A stretch of DNA of 6,781 nucleotides from an uncultured Desulfobacterium sp. (GTDB lineage Bacteria > Desulfobacterota > Desulfobacteria > Desulfobacterales > Desulfobacteraceae), in NCBI GenBank assembly GCA_937124525.1, contig CAKZLA010000459.1:1-6781 (forward strand), written 5' to 3'. This document shows positions 1-6,189 of the stretch, piece after piece. A program made the position numbers and the translations under genes. How positions within the stretch are numbered: the first letter of the stretch is position 1; the number at the start of each line of letters is the position of its first letter. Below the pieces are notes generated by a model. It was not told the origin of the DNA and did not search any database. It saw nothing but the letters and a program-made list of their open reading frames with translations.

Positions 1-2
1 CT

Positions 3-452
3 GATCATATTCTTGAAGGGCGCTCACTCCTTCCGACGATACACGGGCAGAAGAACAAGCCTCGCGAATATGCCATTTCGGAGTACGATTATTCGACCCG
101 CACGCATCTACGCCACCTCAGCCCGAACGCCAAGTCTTGTCTTCTGACAATGGTTTTCGATGGACGTTGGAAGATGATCTGGGTCGAAGGGCATCGCCCG
201 ATGCTTTATGATCTAGACACCGACCCCGATGAATTCATCGATCTTGGTGCCGATGAAACCCACGCGGGCGAAGTCGCGCGGCTTTCATCTGCGATGTTCG
301 ATTGGGCACGCCGCCAGCACAACCGCGTCACCTTGTCGGACGACAAGATCGACAAAGACATGTGCCACGATGATGCTGTTGAGGGCGTCTACCTTGGCTT
401 TTGGGACGAGGCAGAGCTTGCGGCTTGGAAGGCCGAAAACGACGCCGATTAA
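3..452 (+). CDS. Sulfatase / phosphonate monoester hydrolase-type enzyme, C-terminal fragment
   Basis: The frame is open from base 3 to a TAA at 450-452 and gives 149 residues; the N-terminus lies outside the window. It resembles the C-terminal end of the alkaline-phosphatase superfamily hydrolases (sulfatase / phosphonate monoester hydrolase group) of alphaproteobacteria. Visible landmarks are an LEGRSLLP segment near the left edge, SEYDYSTRTH, the strand pair MVFDGRWKMIWVEG, and RPMLYDLDTDPDEFIDLGAD, the usual 'short summary of the ester hydrolase' tail in which a Leu-Tyr-Asp-Leu motif precedes Asp-Pro-Asp-Glu. The catalytic formylglycine or Cys/Thr nucleophile and the metal ligands of the N-terminal domain are not in view, so the substrate (sulfate ester, phosphonate or phosphodiester) cannot be decided. 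Its stop overlaps that of the convergent kynureninase ORF. Codon use is GC-rich and alphaproteobacterial in style, unlike the genes right of 1400. Confidence 0.75.
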   Translation, partial: DHILEGRSLLPTIHGQKNKPREYAISEYDYSTRTHLRHLSPNAKSCLLTMVFDGRWKMIWVEGHRPMLYDLDTDPDEFIDLGADETHAGEVARLSSAMFDWARRQHNRVTLSDDKIDKDMCHDDAVEGVYLGFWDEAELAAWKAENDAD

Positions 453-1255
453 GTCACGGCGCGTTTTTCGTTGAATTCAGGGCGCTGCCATTCGCCCGTT
501 TCCATCACCTCGCGGATATGCGCGATTGAATCCCAGATATCGACGTAGCGCACGTAAGGGGCGGCAAATCCAAAACGCAGGATGTCGGGTGCGCGGAAGT
601 CACCGACCACGCCGCGGGCGATGACGGCCTGCATGATAGCATAGCCGTTTTCATGCGTGAGCGAGACCTGAGAGCCCCTGCGCTCGGGATCTTTCGGGCT
701 GGCAAGTGCAAAGCCCATATCGCCCAACTCTTGTTCGACCAAAGCGATAAACAGGTCGCCCAACGCCATGTTCTTCTTGCGTAGGACAGTCATATCGACG
801 TCGGCGAAGACCTCCATCGCTTTTTCCAGTGCCAGCGTCGCCAATTGCGATGCGGTGCCTGTCAGCATTTGGTCGATGGTCGGGTGAGGCTTGTAGTCTT
901 GCGTAAAGGCGAATGGCTCGGCATGACCATGCCAGCCGCGCAAAGGTTGGTTCATCTCGTCAAAGTGACGACGGGCGACAAAAACAAACGCCGGGGCACC
1001 GGGGCCTCCGTTGAGGTACTTGTAACCACACCCAACCGCGAAATCTGCGTTCGCTCCGTTGAGATCGACCGGAATGCCAATGCCTTCTTCGGGTGTCTGG
1101 AACACGATAAATGTCGCATCGCCGCCGTTCTGGAAATTTGAAAGCAGTGAATCTTCCAAGATTACCTCCGCGTAACAGCCGTCAGAAAAGCAACGCACAA
1201 AGTAAGCCCGACCGATGTCTTTGCCGTCGATGTTGATCTTGCGAAGGTCGCTCAT
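449..1255 (-). CDS. kynU: Kynureninase, C-terminal part, with a foreign IalB-like N-terminus (chimeric ORF)
   Basis: The ORF has 268 residues. From about residue 61 to the end it is clear kynureninase, the PLP enzyme that cleaves kynurenine to anthranilate and alanine in tryptophan breakdown. It shows the PLP-lysine motif GCGYKYLNGG (Lys79), then RGWHGHAEPFAF (106-117), RRGSQVSLTH (192-201), ARGVVGDFRAPDILRFGF (213-230) and the terminal ETGEWQRPEF. Kynureninases have about 400 residues; the first ~200, including the PLP-phosphate and ring-stacking segments and the usual DLAHS stretch before PVDL, are missing. In their place are ~60 residues that look like the invasion-associated locus B family. 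Such a protein cannot be an active kynureninase. The ATG at 1253-1255 has an AGGGTGA ribosome-site-like sequence upstream and an in-frame TGA two codons before it. The identity of the kynureninase part is firm; the whole ORF as a natural gene is doubtful. Confidence 0.8.
   Translation of the reverse strand: MSDLRKINIDGKDIGRAYFVRCFSDGCYAEVILEDSLLSNFQNGGDATFIVFQTPEEGIGIPVDLNGANADFAVGCGYKYLNGGPGAPAFVFVARRHFDEMNQPLRGWHGHAEPFAFTQDYKPHPTIDQMLTGTASQLATLALEKAMEVFADVDMTVLRKKNMALGDLFIALVEQELGDMGFALASPKDPERRGSQVSLTHENGYAIMQAVIARGVVGDFRAPDILRFGFAAPYVRYVDIWDSIAHIREVMETGEWQRPEFNEKRAVT
1055..1255 (-). pseudogene. IalB-family (invasion-associated locus B) C-terminal fragment
   Basis: Residues 1 to about 67 of the chimeric ORF match the C-terminal half of alphaproteobacterial IalB-family periplasmic proteins. 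The pattern is a short IDG strand, then two cysteines in CFSDGC (Cys22 and Cys27, typical of the family's disulfide), AEVILEDSLL, an aliphatic strand ATFIVFQ, and PEEGIGIPVDLNG. In intact proteins this last motif is normally followed by an aromatic residue and a few residues to the stop. The signal peptide and N-terminal Trp/Cys region of a real IalB are absent, and an in-frame TGA lies two codons upstream of the ATG. The piece is therefore cut at both ends. It joins kynureninase within the codons for IPVDLNG, a sequence that fits both families. The assignment rests on recalled family patterns and is moderate. Confidence 0.55.
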
Positions 1256-1400
1256 GAATCAATTCACCCTGAGTAACGCGCCAATTTGGCTCGATTTTTT
1301 GATTTCCGCACGCCCAAGCGTACAATAACTTTGTTTAAATGGACCTGACTTGATTTACCCCAAAAATTACTTATAGTCTTTAAAATATTACTTATTCAAA
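1256..1400. other. AT-rich spacer containing the change of lineage
   Basis: This noncoding stretch joins alphaproteobacterial-looking sequence on the left to Desulfobacterales-looking sequence on the right. Base composition drops to clearly AT-rich, especially from about 1320 on. I see no ORF, and no hairpin plus T-run that would end the tRNA transcript leaving 1401 leftwards. The exact point of change cannot be placed by eye. Confidence 0.5.
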
Positions 1401-1487
1401 TGGTGCCGAAGGGGAGACTCGAACTCCCACGAACATACGTCCACTAGTCCCTGAAACTAGCGCGTCTACCAATTCCGCCACTTCGGC
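1401..1487 (-). tRNA. tRNA-Leu, anticodon CAG
   Basis: The reverse complement folds as an 87-nt class II tRNA. The acceptor stem pairs GCCGAAG (1481-1487) with CTTCGGC (1406-1412 region), followed by discriminator A and an encoded CCA (1401-1403). The D arm contains GGTAGACGCGC. The anticodon stem CTAGT/ACTAG encloses the loop TTCAGGG (1449-1455), with CAG at 1451-1453, reading the leucine codon CUG. A long variable arm follows, as expected for leucine, and then the T arm GGGAG-TTCGAGT-CTCCC. A strong promoter lies upstream on the same strand (1548-1576). It is divergent from ribF. Confidence 0.95.
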
Positions 1488-1526
1488 CCTTTGACCAATC
1501 CCCCAAAAGGCAATCCAGAAAAAGGA

Positions 1527-1555
1527 TTGATTTGAAAAGATAGGTGGTTTATATA
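1527..1555 (+). promoter_or_regulatory. Probable sigma-70 promoter for ribF
   Basis: On the plus strand TTGATT (1527-1532) and TATATA (1550-1555) are separated by 17 bases. Transcription would start near 1562, leaving a ~45-nt leader before the ribF ATG at 1607. The -10 box overlaps that of the opposing tRNA promoter, so the two probably cannot be occupied at once. The match is weaker than that of the tRNA promoter. Confidence 0.5.
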
Positions 1556-1576
1556 TGTGTTTTTTGGCTTTGTCAA
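1548..1576 (-). promoter_or_regulatory. Sigma-70 promoter for tRNA-Leu
   Basis: On the minus strand a perfect -35 box TTGACA (1571-1576) is followed by a 17-base spacer and TATAAA (1548-1553). This is near consensus and points at the tRNA gene. The predicted start is near 1541, giving a leader of about 50 nt before the mature tRNA 5' end at 1487. The leader contains a small hairpin, CAATCC/GGATTG (1511-1529). Confidence 0.75.
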
Positions 1577-1606
1577 GCCTATTATTTCAAAAATGCAAAG
1601 GGAATT

Positions 1607-2536
1607 ATGGAACTGATTGAAGACATTGATTCACTGAAAACACCCCCGTTTGACGGGGTGATCACCATAGGAAATTTTGATGGGGTACACAAGGGTCACC
1701 AGGCCCTTTTCCATCGGGTAATTGAGTTGGCAAAACAGAACAATGCCACTTCCATGGCCATCACATTTGAGCCCCATCCTTTAAAAGCTCTGAGCAACAA
1801 CGGTCCCCCTTTGATCACCAGAAAGGATCAAAAAACCGAACTCATCGCTGCCACCGGCATGAACACCTTGATCTATATTCCCTTTACCCGGGCCTTTGCC
1901 GCCATTTCGGCCCATGATTTTGTCAAGGATATCCTCCTGGACCGCCTGGGAATGAAAATTATTGTTGTGGGACCGGATTACACCTTTGGTAAAAACCGGG
2001 AGGGGGATGTCCCCTTTCTTAAAGAAATGGCAGGAAAATACCAATTTGAGGTTATTATTCCCGACTGGGTCAAGGGTACCGATTCAGATATCAAAAGGAT
2101 CAGCAGCACCCAAATACGTGAACTTGTCATGCAAGGCCGGGTGGATGAAACTGAACCTTTTCTGGGACGTCATTATCAGATCCGGGGAAAGGTGGTAAAG
2201 GGCCGGGAACGGGGGGGCAGTCAATTGGGGTTTCCCACGGCAAACATCAAACTCCATGATGAACTCTGCCCCAAAATGGGCGTGTATGCCGTCACGGTGG
2301 AAACCACAACCGGCACATTTAACGGGGTTGCCAACATTGGGTACAGCCCCACCTTTGATGACCACATTTTCACCATTGAAGTCCATATCCTTGATTTTTC
2401 CCAGGATCTTTACGACACCCGCATCCGGGTGAACATGATCAAGAGGCTCCGGGATGAAATTAAATTTCCTGATATTGATGCCCTTTCCGCCCAAATCCGT
2501 GCTGACATTGAAAGTGCAAGAAAAATCCTGGCATAA
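1607..2536 (+). CDS. ribF: Bifunctional riboflavin kinase / FAD synthetase
   Basis: This cytoplasmic enzyme phosphorylates riboflavin to FMN and then adenylylates FMN to FAD. The 309-residue product has the normal family length. The N-terminal FAD synthetase (nucleotidyltransferase) domain shows GNFDGVHKGH (22-31), FEPHP (54-58), VGPDYTFGKNREGD (121-134) and ISSTQIRELV (165-174). The C-terminal riboflavin kinase domain starts near residue 185 and carries GFPTANI (208-214), with the Pro-Thr-Ala-Asn motif, plus GVYAV, NIGYSPTF and the EVHILDF..DLYD segment. The frame is open further upstream to 1544, but the ATG at 1607 is preferred: it follows an AAAGGGA ribosome site, and MELIEDIDSL matches normal RibF N-termini. 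The 21 upstream codons would cover the promoter region. Here ribF stands beside def-fmt but is separated from def by a 410-base repeat-bearing spacer, so it may be a separate transcript. Confidence 0.95.
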   Translation: MELIEDIDSLKTPPFDGVITIGNFDGVHKGHQALFHRVIELAKQNNATSMAITFEPHPLKALSNNGPPLITRKDQKTELIAATGMNTLIYIPFTRAFAAISAHDFVKDILLDRLGMKIIVVGPDYTFGKNREGDVPFLKEMAGKYQFEVIIPDWVKGTDSDIKRISSTQIRELVMQGRVDETEPFLGRHYQIRGKVVKGRERGGSQLGFPTANIKLHDELCPKMGVYAVTVETTTGTFNGVANIGYSPTFDDHIFTIEVHILDFSQDLYDTRIRVNMIKRLRDEIKFPDIDALSAQIRADIESARKILA

Positions 2537-2741
2537 CAGGCTGCAATGTGGCATCCTTTCTGCCGATTTTAATGAAACAATGGGCTTGATCGCGCCCCCT
2601 GCTATTTGGGGTGGGGTCAAACTTGAGTTATTGGCGCTTTTGTAAAGTTCACCCTTTTGTGTCCGAGCTCTCATCAAAAACATACCCTGATCCCGTTGGC
2701 GCACCAGTTATGACCCATGGACGACACCGAGATCAAGTCCT
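2537..2741. other. ribF-def spacer, first half: no gene seen
   Basis: No convincing gene is present. A CCCC...GGGG pairing around 2594-2616 could form a weak hairpin, but no T-run follows, so I do not call a terminator. A GGGGTCAAACTT sequence (about 2614-2625) is followed by an imperfect mirror, AAAGTTCACCC (2644-2654). This could be the end of a small repeat or a transposon remnant. A GTG-started frame at 2611-2919 runs across this and the repeats and is judged spurious. Confidence 0.4.
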
Positions 2742-2914
2742 TATAACTGCCACGGGCAGACCGTATTGGGGATCTGGCCTGCCCACAACAAATATCGAAA
2801 TTCCGGTTATTACAAATCATTGGACAGAGTTTCTTATAAACCCACATGGCAGTAAGCACCTGCCACAACAAAAAATGAAACCCCAATCATTCCAGTCGTT
2901 TGGACGGAGTTTCA
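2742..2914. repeat. Intergenic two-unit repeat (copy A: units A1 and A2)
   Basis: Two related units lie head to tail, 2742-2834 (93 bp) and 2835-2914 (80 bp). Each begins TATAA, carries a GGCAG...CTGCC hairpin and CACAAC followed by an A-rich tract, and ends with GAGTTTC(A/T). In A1, 2754-2762 pairs with 2776-2784 (one mismatch). In A2, TGGCAG (2847-2852) pairs with CTGCCA (2860-2865) around a 7-nt loop. The first 48 bases of A1 match those of unit B1 (4506 onward) at all but one position. The block ends at TATAAAAGG, 32 bases before the def start codon. Confidence 0.85.
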
Positions 2915-2946
2915 TATAAAAGGTATATAGCTACAGGTAAACATAA

Positions 2947-3477
2947 ATGGCAATTTTAAAAATACTGGAATATCCTGACCCGTTCCTGGCCCAGAAAACC
3001 AGACCCGTGGAGCACATTGACAAAAAAATTCTCAAGCTCATTGAAAACATGGCAGAAACCATGTTTGATGCCCCGGGTGTGGGGCTTGCCGCTCCCCAGG
3101 TGGGCAGTAATTTGAGGCTTATTGTGTACAACCCCGATGCGGGGATGGAAACCGAAGACGAGACGTCAACCCGGAAAAACAACTTCACCGCATTGATCAA
3201 CCCCGAAATTATTTCAGCTTCGGGACAAGTCATCTCGGAAAACGAGGCCTGTCTCAGTGTGCCAGATTACAGTGCCAACGTGAAACGATATGAAAAAGTG
3301 ACGGTGAGGGCTCAAAATAAAGAGGGGAAAAATCTTGAATTTACCAAAGATGGCATTCAGGCGGTGATCATGCAGCACGAAATCGACCACCTGGACGGGA
3401 TCCTGTACATTGATCGAATCAGCAAATTAAAACGAAACATGTACCGAAAAAAAATAACCAAAAGGCAAAGCCGGTGA
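2947..3477 (+). CDS. def: Peptide deformylase
   Basis: This metalloenzyme removes the formyl group from the N-terminal methionine of nascent proteins at the ribosome exit. The 176-residue product is of normal length. All three family motifs are present: [10 protein letters not shown] (44-53), EACLSVP (100-106) with the metal-binding Cys102, and QHEIDHLDG (143-151) with metal ligands His144 and His148 and catalytic Glu145. The second position of motif 2 is Ala rather than the usual Gly (EGCLS), a tolerated variation. A slightly long, charged loop (residues 64-78) precedes NPEI. The ATG at 2947 follows a modest AGG ribosome site at 2935-2937. The stop codon overlaps the fmt start by four bases, so the two are almost certainly cotranscribed and translationally coupled. 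The pairing is logical, since Fmt adds the formyl group that Def removes. Confidence 0.96.
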   Translation: MAILKILEYPDPFLAQKTRPVEHIDKKILKLIENMAETMFDAPGVGLAAPQVGSNLRLIVYNPDAGMETEDETSTRKNNFTALINPEIISASGQVISENEACLSVPDYSANVKRYEKVTVRAQNKEGKNLEFTKDGIQAVIMQHEIDHLDGILYIDRISKLKRNMYRKKITKRQSR

Positions 3478-4424
3478 GTAAAAAATTTAACATTATCTTC
3501 ATGGGGACCCCGGACTTTGCGGTGCCCCCTTTAAAATCCCTGGCCCATGCGGGGCATCATATATCCCTGGTGGTCACCCAGCCGGACCGGCCCAAGGGAC
3601 GCGGGAAAAAACTTATGCCCCCCCCGGTGAAACAGGTAGCAAAAACCCTGGGGCTGGACATACTTCAGCCAGAAAGCATGAAAGGCCCGGAGATTAAAGA
3701 AAAACTCATGGCCCTTAACCCCGATTTTTTCGTGGTGGTGGCCTTTGGGCATAAACTTTCCCGGGAAATTCTGGACATCCCCCACATGCATCCCATCAAC
3801 ATCCATGCCTCATTGCTCCCGGCCTGGCGGGGCTCCTCCCCCATACAGGCCGCCATCCTGAACCAGGATAAAGAGGCTGGGGTCACCACCATGATCATGG
3901 ACACCGATCTTGACACCGGGGACATGCTGCTCAAGGCCCGGACCCCCATTACCATGGATGACACGGCCCAGACCCTCCATGACCGGCTGGCCCCCATGGG
4001 GGCGGATCTCATCGTTGAGACCCTTGATGCCTTTGCCCGTGACAGCATCACCCCCCAGCCCCAGGACCATGCCCGGGCCACCCATGCCCCCATGCTGAAA
4101 AAAGCCGACGGGTGTGTTGACTGGACCATGGATTCAAAACAAATTGATGCCCATGTCCGGGCCATGACTCCCTGGCCCGGGGCCTATGGATTCCTGGGTG
4201 ACAAAAGAATTAAAATTCTGGAAGTCGCCCCCCTTGATATCCACACCGACCATAAACCCGGCACCGTATTTTCCTGCGACTGCCATGAGATCCATGTGGC
4301 CACCGGTTCTGGAGCTATTGCCATCTTACGACTCCAGGGGGCCTCGGGTAAGTGCTTGTGTTCCGAAGATTTTCTCCGGGGAAACAAACTCCAGACCGGA
4401 GAGTGTTTTGCCGATTTTGACTGA
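3474..4424 (+). CDS. fmt: Methionyl-tRNA formyltransferase
   Basis: This cytoplasmic enzyme transfers a formyl group from 10-formyl-tetrahydrofolate to Met-tRNA(fMet), preparing it for initiation. The product has 316 residues, the usual length. The N-terminal Rossmann-type domain has [12 protein letters not shown] (7-18), [12 protein letters not shown] (36-47, the tRNA-contacting loop), and the catalytic set [16 protein letters not shown] (109-124) and [11 protein letters not shown] (142-152), giving Asn109, His111 and Asp147 as the expected catalytic triad. The C-terminal oligonucleotide-binding-like domain covers roughly 205-316 and includes [24 protein letters not shown] and LQGASGK. The start is GTG at 3474, overlapping the def stop as GTGA, which favours translational coupling; the only nearby ribosome site is a weak AAAGG at 3461-3465. 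The coding sequence is notably rich in CCC/GGG-type codons compared with ribF. A repeat array begins about 9 bases after the stop. Confidence 0.96.
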   Translation: MSKKFNIIFMGTPDFAVPPLKSLAHAGHHISLVVTQPDRPKGRGKKLMPPPVKQVAKTLGLDILQPESMKGPEIKEKLMALNPDFFVVVAFGHKLSREILDIPHMHPINIHASLLPAWRGSSPIQAAILNQDKEAGVTTMIMDTDLDTGDMLLKARTPITMDDTAQTLHDRLAPMGADLIVETLDAFARDSITPQPQDHARATHAPMLKKADGCVDWTMDSKQIDAHVRAMTPWPGAYGFLGDKRIKILEVAPLDIHTDHKPGTVFSCDCHEIHVATGSGAIAILRLQGASGKCLCSEDFLRGNKLQTGECFADFD

Positions 4425-4432
4425 CACACAGA

Positions 4433-4679
4433 TATGCCAAAAACAAAGAACCTCTGCCACAAAAAATAAAATCATAATGATTCCAATAGCCTGGACTGGG
4501 TTTCATATAACTGCCACGGGCAGACCGTATTGGGGATTTGGCCTGCCCACAACGAAAATTGAAACTCCAATTATTCCCATCTTTTGAATGGAGTTTCATA
4601 TAAAACCCACATGGCAGTAACCACCTGCCACAACGAAAAACAAAACTCTAATAATTACAGCCTTTTATACGGAATTTCA
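4433..4679. repeat. Intergenic three-unit repeat (copy B: units B0, B1 and B2)
   Basis: This is the same family as 2742-2914, here with three head-to-tail units. B0 (about 4433-4505) is degenerate, and its GGCAG arm is lost. B1 (4506-4598, 93 bp) and B2 (4599-4679, 81 bp) correspond to A1 and A2. B1 keeps the GGGCAG (4518-4523) / CTGCCC (4543-4548) stem. B2 keeps TGGCAG (4612-4617) / CTGCCA (4625-4630) around a 7-nt loop. Unit ends read GGGTTTCA, GAGTTTCA and GAATTTCA, each followed by TATAA in the next unit (after B2, beyond the MITE). The long-short unit order is the same in both spacers, so the 93+80 pair is probably the mobile or duplicated module. Confidence 0.85.
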
Positions 4680-4781
4680 GTAAGTTCTCAATAACCTCGG
4701 GCTGATAAAGCCTGATTACCTTTAAACACCAGGTGCTATTCAAAAGGATTCACTGAATACCCGGGCTTATTGAGAACTTAC
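4680..4781. mobile_element. 102-bp MITE with terminal inverted repeats and 8-bp target duplication
   Basis: The left end GTAAGTTCTCAATAA (4680-4694) is the exact reverse complement of the right end (4767-4781). Counting inward, the match extends to 22 bases with two mismatches (CxxCGGG follows). The element is flanked by direct repeats of GAATTTCA at 4672-4679 and 4782-4789, as left by transposition. It is too short to encode a protein, so it would need a transposase in trans. Ends starting GTAA together with 8-bp target duplications are features of the IS66 family, so it may be an IS66-type derivative (inference). Removing it with one duplication restores GAATTTCATATAA, the normal unit junction of the surrounding repeat. 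Confidence 0.85.
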
Positions 4782-4803
4782 GAATTTCATATAAAAAAGG
4801 ACC

Positions 4804-6189
4804 ATGGAGAATAATATTACAGTGGAACATGAACCCCGCCGACTGGCATGGATGGTATTAAAAGAGAGCACGATTTCACAAAAAACCCTGGATCAAACCC
4901 TGGAGGAATTTACGATTCCCCTGGAAAGCCTGACAAGGCTGGACCGGGCCCTGGCCAACGCCCTCATCCATGGCACCCTGAGATGGAAGGGACATCTGGA
5001 CTGGATCATTGCCCCCTTTTCCCAAAAAAAAATGGAACAGGTGGACCCAGAAGTGCTGTGGCTGCTACGCATGGCTCTTTTTCAGATTATCCATATGGAT
5101 AAAATCCCCAGCTCTGCCGCCGTTAATACCGCGGTAACCGTGGCAAAATTTCATATTCATAAAGGTGCTGCAGCATTTACCAATGCCGTGTTACGAAAGG
5201 CTTCCACCCATTGGCAAACCATTGCCCCCCCAGACCCTGACACCACTCCGGAACTGTTTGTCGCAGTGGAAAAGTCACTTCCCCTGTGGATTGCCAGGCG
5301 ATGGATAACCCGATTCGGCATGGAAAAGACACTGGCCCTGGGGGATGCCATAAATAAAATTCCCCCCATCACCCTGCGGGTAAACACCCTTAAAATCAGC
5401 CGGGACGACTTGGTTGAAGCACTTTTACCCCATGCAAACCGTGTGTGGAAGACCCCATCAAGTTCTGTGGGGATAAGCCTTAAAAAGCCTTCCATGGCCA
5501 TCCATGAACTGCCAGCTTTTAAGGCAGGAGAGTTCCAGGTCCAGGATGAAGCGGCCCAGCTTGTCACAGCCCGTTTCCTGAACCCGCAACCCGGGGAACG
5601 AATTCTGGATGCCTGTGCTGGCCTTGGGGGAAAAACCGGCCACATTGCCCAACTCATGGAAAACCGGGGAGAACTTGTGGCAGGGGATACCGACCCCAAT
5701 AAACTCAACCAATTAGAGCTGGAGATGACACGCCTTGGCATTGACATGGTCTCCATCCGGAAGATCAATCTGCTGAAACCAGAAACCCTGGATTTTACGA
5801 TCCCCTTTGACCGGGTGCTTGTGGATGCGCCCTGTTCCGGTCTTGGGGTTTTGCGCAGAAATCCAGATACCAAATGGAAACGATCCAAAAAAGATGTTGC
5901 CAGGCTTGCCGTAAGGCAGGAAAAAATGCTCTTCCACGCGGCGGACCTGGTGACCCCCGGCGGCACCCTGGTCTATGCGGTGTGCTCCTGTGAACCCCGG
6001 GAAAATCAAGCGGTGATCCAGGATTTTCTGGCCCGACGAAGCGATTTTACCATTGACGTAAAAGCGGCATCAAGCCATGATGCCCACAATTTAGCCCCTG
6101 TGTCAGCCGATGGGATGTTCTGCACCTGGCCCGGGGCCCTGGACATGGACGGTTTTTTTGCCGTGGCCCTGCACCGGAAAAAACTCTAA
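4804..6189 (+). CDS. rsmB: 16S rRNA (cytosine-5-)-methyltransferase RsmB
   Basis: RsmB (Sun/Fmu) methylates C967 (E. coli numbering) of 16S rRNA using S-adenosylmethionine. The 461-residue product is slightly longer than the E. coli enzyme. The NusB-like RNA-binding domain occupies about residues 8-135 (PRRLAWMVL, LDRALANALIHGTLRW, PEVLWLLRMALFQI, AAFTNAVLRK). The methyltransferase domain follows, with LRVNTLK (191-197), FQVQDEAAQLV (244-254), the SAM-binding motif ILDACAGLGGKT (267-278), the acidic DTDPNKL segment, motif IV DAPCSGLGVLRRNPDTKW (341-358) with Cys344, and motif VI YAVCSCEPREN (391-401) with Cys394, the expected catalytic cysteine. The NusB-like domain distinguishes it from RsmF. 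Threonine in the usual TCS is Val here. The ATG at 4804 is chosen because PRRLA lies at the normal distance; an AAGGA ribosome site is very close (4797-4801). The MITE ends 22 bases upstream, so its insertion lengthened the leader. Confidence 0.95.
   Translation: MENNITVEHEPRRLAWMVLKESTISQKTLDQTLEEFTIPLESLTRLDRALANALIHGTLRWKGHLDWIIAPFSQKKMEQVDPEVLWLLRMALFQIIHMDKIPSSAAVNTAVTVAKFHIHKGAAAFTNAVLRKASTHWQTIAPPDPDTTPELFVAVEKSLPLWIARRWITRFGMEKTLALGDAINKIPPITLRVNTLKISRDDLVEALLPHANRVWKTPSSSVGISLKKPSMAIHELPAFKAGEFQVQDEAAQLVTARFLNPQPGERILDACAGLGGKTGHIAQLMENRGELVAGDTDPNKLNQLELEMTRLGIDMVSIRKINLLKPETLDFTIPFDRVLVDAPCSGLGVLRRNPDTKWKRSKKDVARLAVRQEKMLFHAADLVTPGGTLVYAVCSCEPRENQAVIQDFLARRSDFTIDVKAASSHDAHNLAPVSADGMFCTWPGALDMDGFFAVALHRKKL

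Noticed and set aside
845..1141. Plus-strand 98-codon frame inside the kynureninase ORF
   Set aside because: It is a shadow frame: the opposite strand has clear kynureninase motifs, and the frame has no recognisable product.
1544..1606. Longer RibF with a hydrophobic 21-residue N-terminal extension
   Set aside because: The extension overlaps the promoter boxes, uses a GTG/TTG-type start without a ribosome site, and is absent from the normal RibF pattern; the ATG at 1607 fits better.
2611..2919. A 102-codon frame over the ribF-def repeats, sharing a TGRPYWG-like peptide with a frame at 4186-4587
   Set aside because: The shared peptide only reflects the DNA repeat. The frames start in unrelated sequence, one lies mostly inside fmt in another frame, the single core difference (C to T) changes Ser to Phe, and no ribosome site is present.
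2742..4679. CRISPR array
   Set aside because: There are only two or three units per site, of unequal length, tandem without unique spacers, with internal hairpins and no cas genes nearby.
4770..4795. A promoter created by the MITE end (TTGAGA) and TATAAA
   Set aside because: The spacing is 14 bases, and the start of transcription would fall at the rsmB ATG with no leader.
5157..5966. Minus-strand 269-codon frame inside rsmB
   Set aside because: The plus strand holds complete RsmB catalytic motifs. The reverse frame is Ser/Arg-rich low-information sequence typical of antisense shadows.
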